Source: Megachile rotundata
Lineage: Eukaryota; Arthropoda; Insecta; Hymenoptera; Megachilidae
Direction of reading: 5' to 3'
Length of the DNA: 64,000 nucleotides
NCBI RefSeq assembly: GCF_050947335.1
Contig: NC_134984.1
Location: forward strand, 13,621,926-13,685,925
Made by a program: the position numbers and the translations under genes. The number at the start of each line of letters is the position of its first letter. Position 1 is the stretch's first letter. The notes under the pieces are model-generated. The model did not search any database. It worked only from the letters and a program-made list of their open reading frames with translations, and had not been told where the DNA came from. Below are positions 36,581 through 47,810 of this stretch, one piece after another.

Positions 36581-36696
36581 AGAAAATAAATGATATTATA
36601 TATATTCAACCAATCTATCCAAGAGAAATATGATGTAAACAGTAAATAAATGATATTATATATATTCAACCAATCTATCCAAGAGAAATATGATGT
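36581..36696. repeat. Near-perfect 60-bp tandem duplication
   Basis: Fifty-six bases (36,581-36,636) recur at 36,641-36,696 with one mismatch. The unit contains AATAAATGATATTATATATA and CAACCAATCTATCCAAGAG. This is a recent, low-copy duplication. Confidence 0.9.
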
Positions 36697-36699
36697 CGA

Positions 36700-38140
36700 G
36701 CCACACTGACAGAGGAGTGCAAAGGGCTAAAGATACAACCCATAAATATTGAGCCATCAAACCATAAAAATTGCACTATTAAAAATTTTTGCTTTATCCT
36801 AAACCTATCAAAAATTTATCTATTTCATTTTGTCTCAATTGCGTCGAAAGACCTAATCCTTAACAGTCAAGAGCAAATAGAATTTGCCCATCCTCCAAGG
36901 GTGAAATCTTGCAACCGTAATAACAGAACGAGTAAAGCAAAATCAAGAATGTCCAGTAGGAACGGTGCAGTTCGTAAATTTGCCAAAGGGACATCCTGTT
37001 GGCGAACAATAAACGGTGTCGTTTCACCCTTTCAGGACCGGCATCTCAACATTTCTTGAAGGTGCCTCTCATTTGGTATGCAACGACGTAGCAGTGTGCC
37101 GGGTTTACCTACGAACATAGCGCTGCGTTTGGAACACACGCGTTTTTTGAACTTGACACACGTGCACACAGGGACAGAACGTTTCTTTCTGTGTTGAAGA
37201 ACGTTTCGTTCTGTGTGGTAAACGTACTCTACGCTCGGGTAAGAACCCCGGTCCCGTGTTATAGGGGACGACAGAGGAGAAAGACAGCTGTGAGGCAGCT
37301 GGCAGCGCGTGCCACGAACCTATGGGGTCTCCTTCGAACGCAGACGACGACGATATCCTATACTTTGTGGACACGTAACTAACGGCAGGTTTCGAACAAT
37401 GCGATGAACAGAGCTTGCCGAGATCCTGGGATCGAAGAGGAGGATCACCGAATTATTTCTCCACCGAGGGAAAGTGCCCGACGCAAACGCCGTTCTGTTT
37501 GGTTAGTTCGGGAAGCGGTGACAAACTATTTATTTATACCAAATTCTGTATACTATTTGCATAAGCATCAAGCTTATTGGTATTTTTTAGGTTTTGCGAT
37601 TTTTTAGGAATCATGGAAAAATAATTTGTAAATTGAGCTAAACTAAAATAAGTTCATGCATAAATTAATATTGTTATAAGTTCATGTGTAACATTTTTAT
37701 AGGTTCAGGATATAGGTATTTAAGTTGCTTATTTATAATGGAAAATTTGTATAAATTAAACTATATATAAAGTCAAAATGTAAGATGAAAAGCCATTGAA
37801 ATTTTGAAACTGAAAAATTCAGAAACTCTCATTCAAACTGAGAGTGATTGAAAATTCTGAAATCCTAAAAACCTAAAAATTAAAAAATTCTGTAATAAAA
37901 AAGTATGGAAGTGAGACCTCGATTCTGAAACCCGAAACTTGTTTGGAAATTTGAAAATGTGGGAGTGTTGAATTTCCTACTTATATTCTTATTAATACCA
38001 TCCCTTGTAGAAGTGTAAATGAGATATCGGTATTGTGCGATATTGAACGGGACGTTGGGCTTCCTTAAAAGTTTTTCACTCGTTCCAAAGAAAAGAGATC
38101 AGCGGGTTCAAAGTCTTCGGGGGAGCGTTTCAGCCTAGTA
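36700..38140. other. Complex intergenic sequence with E-boxes, no gene assigned
   Basis: 36,880-37,520 is comparatively GC-rich and complex, and includes CAGCTG at 37,285-37,290 and 37,296-37,301. It may be regulatory DNA or an untranslated exon of a neighbour. No frame has a recognisable product. Confidence 0.35.
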
Positions 38141-41100
38141 AACATCTGCCGTCGTCTGCAACGATAATAATTCGAACAGCTGATACTCCTCGATGGAATA
38201 CCGCCTTTCCTTACATATAGATCCTATAGGATCATTTTGTGCTGCCACTTTAACCCTCGGTTCATAAAGTTTGGTCTTTGATAACCTAACACGTGTACGA
38301 TTTTTAGTTTCTTTAAATTAGGATTATATTCATGTATTAGAGGAAATCTTTTGAATCTATAATGAGTTGCAGAGGTCATGATTGACCGATGAGGTTAAAG
38401 GTAGTGATGGGTTTAAGTGGTTTGTAAATACTTAATTTGTATGGTGAACAAATAAAGAATCTTCTGTATGTATTTTTATATATATTTGAACGAAAACATT
38501 ATTTTATTCAATGATTAATTTATGATTATGTTTGTTTTCATTGTTTGTGTGATAGATTGTGAAAATGTTTGAGTAAATAATATTTGAAGAAATTGTGATT
38601 TGAAATATTAAAGTTGCCTTGAAAACGCCATAGACTTGCACATTTCTAAAAAATAATCTTATAAACGATGCATTCGTTTGTTTTAAATCTCGCGGTCAAT
38701 AGCGCGCGAATTTTAAATTGAGCGCCGATGTCAAATGTATTCAAAAATTAGAATTTCTTGAATACGAACAAAGTACACTTTACAGCAATAGAAGAATTGC
38801 ACATAAAATTTCAAGAACATAAAAAAGAAAATTGAACAAACTTTAAAAATCAAATAACTGTATAACCATAAAAGTTATCGAACAACAACATGAAAAATAC
38901 GAAACTGAAAAGTATGAAAAAATTCTGTTATTGTGTTAAAGTATAAAAACACTATAACATCAAAAAAGTGGAACAGAATCGACTAGATACTGTAAACAAC
39001 GTAATCGAAGTGCATTTGGCAATAAAGCGAATAACATCGTTTCACGGTTAATGGCCATTTAAAAACCGGAGTCTCAGCAAAAATGACGAAAGATTTGTCA
39101 ACACGTCGTCACTGGTCGGTTCAAGTTTTTGCATCTCATCGGGTGTCTCGTTTGTGGTTCGTTACGGTACGGTACTGGCGTGCGGGAATGGTGGGGGTTC
39201 CCATTGGACCAATGGGAAGAGAAATCGGGGAGAAACCCGGCGAACTGGCGGGCAGCACGGTAACAGGCAAACTTAAAGGCAGTTCGGTACTCGCACGTGG
39301 GTCTTCGTTCGTGTTGGATGTGTGCGCGCAGGGAACATCGCCAATTGTAAAGGACACCAGTCAGTTACCACGTACGTGTCATAAAAAGTGTTTCGCGCCG
39401 GATATTCCTTTCATCGAAAAGCAAAACCTGCGAAATTTACCGACGAACCCGTGGTAATTAAATACGAGTTGTCTCTGTGCATTGTTAACGTCGACTTAAC
39501 TATTAATAGACACACACACGCACGCACGTACACGCATATATATTTTGTTACGCTAGTAAAGAAATAGAGCTACGTTGTTAGTGTGAATTTCTTCCTGGTG
39601 ATTTTCCTTGGAATTTACGACAACGTTACAGTGCATCTAGTGACAGTGCTCCGAAAAGTTAGAGGTGCGTATCGAAAACTTTCCTTTCATACAAAGTTAC
39701 TTCGAGCGATTATTTTGCATTCGCCGTGTGTGCAAGCGATGTTTCAACGTAATTCGATGAGAACGCTTCGATGGAAGCGTTTTAATGGATTTCGAACGAG
39801 CCGCGGTAAATCAAAAGGGCGCGCTGTAAGGTCACGTTGGAATTAGGTTACTAACGTTTCGAATAGATTAGAAGTGAACTCGAGAAAAATGATTGTACGA
39901 TGGAGAAATGTTTTTAGGAGTGCTTCGTAAAACGCTCTGCTTTAGTCGGTTGTTCTTCTTTCACCCCCGGTTGCAGCGGGTTCGTCGCGACAAAGGGGTA
40001 CACCACCACGGGCACGTGTACCACGACGTTTATTAATAAACCTCGACGTTGGCTGGACGATTTCTCTTCGGCAGAAGGCTCGAAAACTTCTGTAGGAGAT
40101 TACGATCGTCTGGAGATTCGTTGTCTTTTAGCCTCTTCTTTATTTTATTAGGGAATATTACCGTCCATATCTCGCGGAAAATGCCTCCGCGCGAATGTCA
40201 TCGTCGACGAATAAATTATTCGATTTAAATATAACTTTTCTAGATATATTTTCTTCTTGTTTTTATTATGAACGATTTTGTTGCTCTACCGAAATTAATT
40301 TTTAGTATTCTCTTTGAAAAATTATCTTACATATATTCTTCATCGTGTTAGTTTAAATTATACGGCAGCTGCAATTTATCAGCGGTATAAGTTTTCATAA
40401 ATTATTTCTGAATCATTTATTTTCATATAATTACACATAGAAATGTCAATTCTTGTTTTATATATTTTTGTTTTGAACAATCATCTTTATATAACTAATT
40501 CTGATAGATAAAAATGTTGATACATTTTTGAACACAAAATTTTATCTAGTCATTTTTATTATACTGCTTTTATTTCAAATTTAGCGATAAATAGTTTCAA
40601 ATGAAAAGACTTATACAAATGAAAAGGTTTAAGCAATCATCATATTTTAAAAGATATGTAAACATATTTAATTTTAGAGAGACATTTTGTGTATTTTTCT
40701 TTGCTTGTCTTTATCTTAACTTTCACTACTCTATAACTCTACAATAAAAGTTATAAATAAAAATTCTAAACTATATTGATCATATACTCACTTTTAAATT
40801 AAAAATAAATAAACATCGAATGGAACATAAACTGACTAAATAAATTTGAAGATTTTTATAATTTAAAATTGAAGACCATCCATAATTTTGATGAGCATAT
40901 TTACAATACATAAAAACAGTAATACAGATGAATTATTTGAACATTTTATCTTCATGATAGGGTGAAAATATGTTCATATTTAAACAACTATTTTCACATC
41001 AAAATATCAAAACAATTTCACTGCGAATAATTACTTTCATAAGCTTAAACCAACATAAAAAAATCGAAAGATGAAAGAAGAAAAAAACGATCACTGAATT

Positions 41101-41340
41101 AAAAATTAAGCGTACATAATTAACCTCAAGTAAATTAATTAACATTAAAACGACGATTCAATTGACCCAAATAAATCGCCAAAAGATCATAAACGAAGCG
41201 TATAAAAAATTACAATTAACCGAATTCATACGTTATCGAGTATAAATTTCTTTGAACGTGACCGTAGGATTGTGTGTAATGCTTCAACAAGTGTTTCAAT
41301 TAAGATGCAAATAACCGTACGATAATATTATAAAACGGAT
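38141..41340. other. Intergenic DNA, no gene assigned
   Basis: 39,060-39,460 and 39,570-40,210 are complex, GC-richer islands. A 124-aa frame at 39,083-39,457 has no recognisable domain, and the minus strand is open over much of the same stretch. 40,200-41,340 is plain AT-rich sequence. Confidence 0.35.
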
Positions 41341-41849
41341 GTATGCTGTCACGGTTTCACCTGGAACAGTATATCACCTTCTGTAACGAGAAGATTTAGA
41401 AATCTTAGGCAACAGCTTATAATTGCATCGGTAAAAACTCGCGCGTTTTTTCCATAACGCACGAACAAAGACAGCCGTGATCTCTTGTTTTCTGAAAGTC
41501 TGGCCTTTGCGACTTTGGCCGAGAAGATATTTTAGTGAGTTTTGTCGAGCGCGTGGCAATCGGCCAGTATCGAATACACAAGGCTGCTTCGTGATCGAAA
41601 AGCATGGTAGCATCGCAGCGAAGACCATTAGGCTAATTACACTGTTCAACAAGTATGTATTTGGACCACTCGTATTTTCAACAGTGTTGGGTATCGCTCG
41701 AACCCGTCGAATAACCTTCGAATTAAAATTGGGAACAAATCGAAGTTATTCGATAAGCTATTTTAATTGGGATGTGCCGAGATTAGGGCTCGGTAGGGCG
41801 ACCGCAACGGACCGATGCACGGGCGTGCTTGTCACGTGGCGTGATGGCA
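41341..41849. other. Complex island, possible small gene
   Basis: Open frames overlap on both strands. The minus frame 41,652-41,374 (92 aa) starts with a hydrophobic MLNSVISLMVFAAMLPCFS, like a signal peptide, and continues Arg/Lys-rich. The plus frame 41,477-41,860 (127 aa) is equally open. Neither has a known motif, so no gene is called. Confidence 0.25.
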
Positions 41850-42800
41850 GTGATGAATAGTCAATTTCTCGGGGGGTTAAAATTAGGGGTTTTGCAAATT
41901 TGGGGATTGGGGAATTTGGATTTGGGGGGTTGTGTTTCGGGGAATTTGGAGATTCTGTTTCTTGGGGAAGAGGGATGTAGGAAGAGGGATGTGGGAATTT
42001 GGGATTTAGGGATTTGGGGGTTTAGGAATTTAGGATTTAGGAATTTAGGATCTAGGGATTCGGGAATTTAGGAATTGGGGATCTAGGGATTTGGGGATTT
42101 AGGAATTTAGGATCTAGGGATTCGGGAATTTAGGAATTAGGAATCTAGGGATTTGGGGATTTACGAATTGGGAATCTAGGGATTTGGAGATTTAGGAGGT
42201 GGGGATTTAGGGATTTAGAAATTTGGGATCTAGGGAGTCGGGGATTTAGGAATTTGGGATCAAGGGAGTCGAGGATTTAGGAATTTGGGATCTAGGGATT
42301 TGGGAATTTAGGAATTGTGGATCTAGGGATTCGGGAATTTAGGAATTGGGAATCTAGGGATTTGAGAGGTTGGAATTTGGGATCTAGGGACTCGGGAATT
42401 TGGAAATTAGGGATCTGGAGATTCGGAGATTTTGGAAGTCGAAATCTGGGGATGTAGAATGTTGGAATTTTCGATCTAGGGATTTGAGGATTTAGGAATT
42501 GGGGATCTAGGGATTCGGGGATTTAGGAATTCGGAATCTGGGGATTCGGAATGTTGGAATTTGGGATCTAGGGACACCGGAATTTGGGAATTAGGGATCT
42601 GGAGATTCGGAGATTTTGGAAGTCGAAATCTGGGGATTCGGAATGTTGGAATTTTGGATCTAGGGATTTGAGGATTTAGGAATTCGGAATCTTGGAATTC
42701 AGAATGCAGGAATTCGGGAATTTAGGAATTCAGAATGTAGGGATTCGGAAGTCTAGGAATTCAGAAAAATAGGAATTCGACACCTAGATATTCAGAATTT
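41850..42800. repeat. GGGATTTAGGAATTGGGATCTA tandem array
   Basis: Units such as GGGATCTAGGGATTTGGG and GGAATTTAGGAATTCGG recur throughout, with longer segments copied (for example GGAGATTCGGAGATTTTGGA near 42,420 and 42,600). This is the purine-rich orientation. Confidence 0.8.
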
Positions 42801-43680
42801 GAAAATTTGACGCCCCAAAAGTTTATAAAACTGAGAACTCGAAATCAGTCACGTCTGTTGCCTTCATTATTCTCAAATTGTTAGTTAACTTCAATATAAA
42901 ATACAGTATTAAAATTAACACTCATCACTTGTTATTTAATATGTCATTAAGCTAATATTAATTAATATTAAGCTAATTAAAAATCTATTATTACATCAAG
43001 TAACTCACATTAAATTATTAAACAAGATACCTCGATAATAATCTACAAGTTCAGAAGTTTATATTAATTTTATTATATTAAAATTTCATTAGTGTAATAA
43101 TCAATAGCATCAAACAAATTGTGTTTAACCATCTATATATTTATAAAAAAAAAAATAGAATTATTTTGTACTATTCACAGCACTGCGTTACTGATTTTCA
43201 TTAAAATAGAAAGTTCACGGAACACACACGTAAAATCGCCCAGTGCAAGTTTCTTTTTATCGAAAAAGGAAAAATTAATTTATAGAAATCGCGAACAACA
43301 GAAATTACTTTTAATAGAATCGTTTTACTCGACTTAGTGCGAAGATTCTTGTGCACTGAACCAAATGCACAAACGTTCTCGTTTTAAATAACTTTCTAAT
43401 TTTGAGTGTTGCTCGAGTCTCTCTCGCACAGCGTCTTCTAACAAAAACTTTTAATATGCTCGTCCTTCTTTAGTGGTTCTTTCACCTTGCCTTATCTGGC
43501 AAATAAAAATACAAATATCCGACTTTTCATTCGAGTACGATGAACCTGTTTCTGCGATTCTTGTTATTTTTACGCGAAACAGAAGCTAATAAACGCTTGT
43601 AAACGTACGTTTTCTCGAAAATTGAAAGAGACGTTAATGAAAATGAGGGTGATATAAATCTGTCTCATATTCAATCTATT
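42801..43680. other. AT-rich intergenic DNA, no gene seen
   Basis: Unique sequence with only short frames. Confidence 0.45.
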
Positions 43681-43689
43681 ATTAATATT

Positions 43690-44500
43690 ATTATGGTTAT
43701 TATTATTATTATGAGAATTCAAGAATTTAGGAATTTGAGATCTAGAAATTTGGTGGTTTAGGAAGAATTTGAAAGTATAGGGATTTTAGATAGCAACGAA
43801 TATGGAAAAGTAGGTTATAGGAATTTATGGACATTTATGAAATTTATGGATTTATGGACATATGGAAATTTGGGTATATTAAGGTTTGGTGATATGCAGA
43901 TTTAGGGTTATACTGATTTTGGTATCCATATGGGAAATTTAGCAGTGTCTCTACACTTAGAAGTGAGGATATGAGAATTTAAGAAAATGGAGATTTCAAA
44001 ATGAAAAGATTGGATATCAAGGGATATGGGGATATAGGGACTTGAAGGTATAAGAATTTGAGTGTATAGAAATTTGGGGGTTTAGGGATTTGAGGATCTA
44101 GGAGTATACGAATTTAGAAATTTGGAGGCATAGGTATTCAAGGATCTAGGAATTCAACGATATAGAAAAATGGTTTAGGAATTTCAGGACCTAGAAATTT
44201 AAAAATATAGAAATTTGTGAGGTTAGTGATTTGAGTGTATAGAAATTTGGAAGTTTAGGGACTTGGGAGCCTAAGAATTCAAGGATATAGAAATTTGAGG
44301 GTTTAGAGATTTGAGGACCTAGAAATTTAAAAATGTAGAAATTTGGGAGGATAGGGATTTGGAAATGTAAGGATCTAATAATGTAAAAATCTAGGAACTA
44401 AAAAAATTTAACAGTACAGAGACTTGGAGACATAGAAATCTAAAAGCACAAAAATCTAGGAACATAGGAATCCATGTATATGCAAGAGGGATATTAACAG
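43690..44500. repeat. Degenerate GGAATTTAGGATATAG-type array
   Basis: Loose repetition of ATAGAAATTTGGGGGTTTAG- and TAGGAATTTGAGGAT-like words with no exact period visible. It is diverged relative to the 41,850-42,800 array. Confidence 0.6.
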
Positions 44501-44509
44501 GAATATTGA

Positions 44510-44995
44510 AATGTAAGTATCCTTAACATCTAAAAATTCAACACCATAGAAATTTCAAAATGTTGTTTTCAAGTTTTTATTCTAAACTTTGTATACATCC
44601 AAATCTTCAATCCATAAAAGAGATTAAACATCAAAGAAAATTTATTTGTTTTAATGCAAATCTTATCGACTTGCTTTAAGATCTTACTAGATGTGAACAG
44701 CACATAACAGAATCCCCTATATTTGATATAGTCTTCATCAAGGTATATAAAGAGATCGTAAAACTCTTGAACAGCCAAAACACAGGCTAGATAAGTGAAG
44801 AAGGGATGGATCAAAGAAGATCATAAAGATTGCATAAGGTTTCAGAAAACCTGAAATGTTGCATGTGGTATATATGGAAAAAGTGAAATAGTAAATGCAG
44901 CTTTATTATTTATCAAGCATGCACGTAATACGGTCGTTGCTTCCATTGTCAGGGACGGACCTTGTTTACGGTGCACCACGTGCAGTTGCATGAGG
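44510..44995. other. AT-rich intergenic DNA, no gene seen
   Basis: An 81-aa minus-strand frame (44,814-44,569) has no motif and no splice partner. Confidence 0.4.
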
Positions 44996-44999
44996 CGAT

Positions 45000-45310
45000 A
45001 AATTTGGAAATTTAGGGATTTGGGAAATTGGAAATTTGTAATTGGAGAATTTGCAAATTTTGGAATTTAGGGGTGTAGGGATTCAGGGGTTTGGAAGATA
45101 GGAATTTGCAAAATTTAGGAATTTAAGGGTTCAAGGATTTGAAAGATAGGAATTTGCAAATTTAGGAATTTAGGGGTTTAGGGATTTAGAAGATGGGAAT
45201 TTGCAAATTTAGGAATTTAGGGGTTTAGGGATTTGGAAGATAGGAATTTGCAAATTTAGGGTTTTGGAATTTTGGAAATTTGAATATTCATAATTGGGAG
45301 ATTTAGGAAT
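45000..45310. repeat. 47-bp tandem repeat, ~4 copies
   Basis: A 47-bp unit containing AGGAATTTAGGGGTTTAGGG and GGAAGATAGGAATTTGC is repeated about four times, the last two copies almost identical. Confidence 0.8.
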
Positions 45311-45649
45311 TCAAGAATTTAGAATTTAAAAATCTGAATTGCGAAATTTGGAAATAAGGACTTCATATAAAATTCCACAAAATTTAAAGCTTGCAAATTT
45401 AGTAAATTAACCCTTCCAAAATTTCGTAACTAAAAAATTGCAAATCTGAAAATTCACAAATCTAAATATTACTCTACAAAAGCAAAAATACAAAAAATTA
45501 AAAAACCTAAAATTTAGGTCCTACAATATTACAAAATTAAAACTGTCAGCAATGCGCCACCTCAGAAGGTACCTTAAAAACATTCAAATTTAAATCAGAA
45601 ACATTTAATAATTCAAAAAGAATCTGCGTTTAATTCGCAAATATCCGCA

Positions 45650-46540
45650 AAAATTTTCCCGGGGCGTAAAGAGCGGTAATAGCAGCCCTGTCTCCGGTAG
45701 CCGCATTCAGAAAATCGGTCTTTATGCCTCACGTCCCGGCGCGGCGTTAGTTGCATTTGGTTTTAGGATCGAGGGAAAGAAGCGAGCAAGGAACGGGCGG
45801 CTATCAAGAGAGAAAGAGCAACGGCGAGGATGTCGGAGTAGGAGGAGTAGCCCGATGGCAATACAACAATATGATTATACGGCGTGCTGCACCGGTTTTC
45901 TGCAGCAGCTGCCGTCGTTTTGGGGGATCCAACAAAAACGAACGACGTTAGGGCCGAACTGGTGCACTGTCATGGGATGGCGCTGGTATTGGTGTGGCAG
46001 GTGGGGCATGGTGGGGGGCGAGTGGGGGTCGTAGGGCCCCGTTTCGCAGGGCCTGCGTGTACCTGCGTCCAGCACAATGTGTGAGAAAGAGTAAGAGAAA
46101 AAAGAACCAGTTGAGAGGAAGAAAGAGAAGCTTCTTTCTGTAGAGACTCTAGTTCTCTATCCATCCTTGCCTGCAGCATTGCAGAAACTCGAAAAATAAC
46201 CCCGCTAGCCTCGCCATGTTCACGAGAAGCGAAACTGGCTCCCTTTTCAGACCGTTACCGAGCCTTGAATGGAGGTCAGGGTCCCTTCTCCTTGCCCTTT
46301 TTCTTTTTTTCTTTCCCTTCGAGGTATATACCTTTCCGTGTCCTTCTTCTCGTTGTAGACCCGTTGCCTGTTCCTCTTCTCGTTCCCGTTGCTCTGACGG
46401 TTTTCCCTCGACCGACCCCTCGGAAAGGGCGTTCTATCTGCTCCCTTTTGTACGCGATGGAGTCATCGATTTCATGGTATTAGACCGGGTCGTTTTTGTC
46501 TTACCGATGCTTCGTTTGGGTAGTTTGATACAGTCGCTCT
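45650..46540 (+). promoter_or_regulatory. GC-rich island upstream of the RBM24-like gene
   Basis: This is the most GC-rich non-coding stretch of the window, about 1.3-2.1 kb ahead of the first RBM24-like coding exon. It may contain that gene's promoter and 5' untranslated exon, as an acceptor-like TTTGCAG at 47,671-47,677 precedes the coding start. A potential G-quadruplex lies at 46,003-46,036. Open frames on both strands overlap and look non-coding. Confidence 0.35.
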
Positions 46541-46929
46541 TATGATTTACCGCTAACCTGTCATACTTCATTTCTAATTTACGATTTATAAAATACTTAA
46601 TTGGAGATAATATACTTAATGTAATTGAAGACTTGGAGATAAAATACTTAGTACATAATTGGAGATTTGAAGATAAAATGCATATTAATGTAGATATTTA
46701 TTCTATATTGTGGTGATAGCATTACTACATAAAATAATATAGCATGAAATTTGTATTTTCTGGCACATTTGTAAATAGTTGCAGATTTGTTGATTAATGG
46801 AATTATTGAAAATATGATCACTTTTATAATTTTATGCTGTATTTTTTTGGAGTGTTTAAAATTTGCATTGTGTGATTCTATTCATATTTTTATTGGGATT
46901 GTAAGATGGCTATGGAAGTATAGTAAAAT

Positions 46930-47475
46930 GGTAGTATTGTGAATGAATCAAATGGTAATGTGGGGGAGTAGGAAAATAATAGTATGGAAATCTGATAGTA
47001 TAGTAGTATAGTAGCAGAGTATCATAGTGGTACAGTGGTATAGTGGTATAGTGGCATAGTAGTAAAGTAGAATAGTAGTATAGTAGTATAATAGTATAGT
47101 AGCACAGTAATATGGTAGCAGAGTATTACAATAGTATAGTAAATAACATAAAAATAAAATAACAAAATAGGGAAGTAGAAAAATAATGGTATAGCAATAT
47201 AGTAATTTAGTAATATAGTAATACAGTAATATAGTAATACAGTAATATAGCAATACAGCAATATAGTAATATAGTAATATAGTATAGTAATATAGTACTT
47301 TAGCGAAAGAGTAGAATGATACAATAGTGTAGTAGAAAATAGTAGTATTCTAGGATAGTGGTGTAGTAGCACAGTGGTATGGTAATATAATAGTATAACA
47401 ATATAGTTGCATAATGGTATAGTAGCACAGTAATATAATAATATAATAGTTTAGTAAAATGATAGAATTGGAAAC
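46930..47475. repeat. ATAGTAGTATAGTAGC-type microsatellite array
   Basis: Imperfect 5-10 bp repetition of ATAGTAGTATAG and AGTAATATAGTAAT. The minus strand reads as YYYTTILLYYYIT-like low-complexity frames, which are artefacts. Confidence 0.8.
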
Positions 47476-47810
47476 TAGGAGAACACCTCCTGTAAAATAT
47501 ATCTATATACACAGATAAATAGCCGCCATTTAAATACAACAGCAATTATATTGCAGTAACTATTACCATTATAAAAAATATAACACCTAGCCTAAAATTT
47601 CCAATCAGAATTCTAAGATTTCTTGAATTGAGTCCATGATCAATTGACGAAAGAAAAAAATTCTTGTATATTTGCAGATAACCAAAACCCACTTCGCCTA
47701 GATGCTGTTGAGCCTGTGACGCGGTTAACGTTGACCCAGGTAACGAGCAAGGTGTCAAAATTGAGCAAGTCGTTCTCTCGTCCGGCGGTGATCTCGCCAA
47801 AATTTGGAGG

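Noticed and set aside
39083..39457. 124-aa plus-strand frame
   Set aside because: No recognisable domain, an overlapping open frame on the other strand, and no linked exons.
46948..47545. Tyr/Leu/Thr-rich minus-strand frames
   Set aside because: Low-complexity translation of an ATAGTAGT microsatellite.
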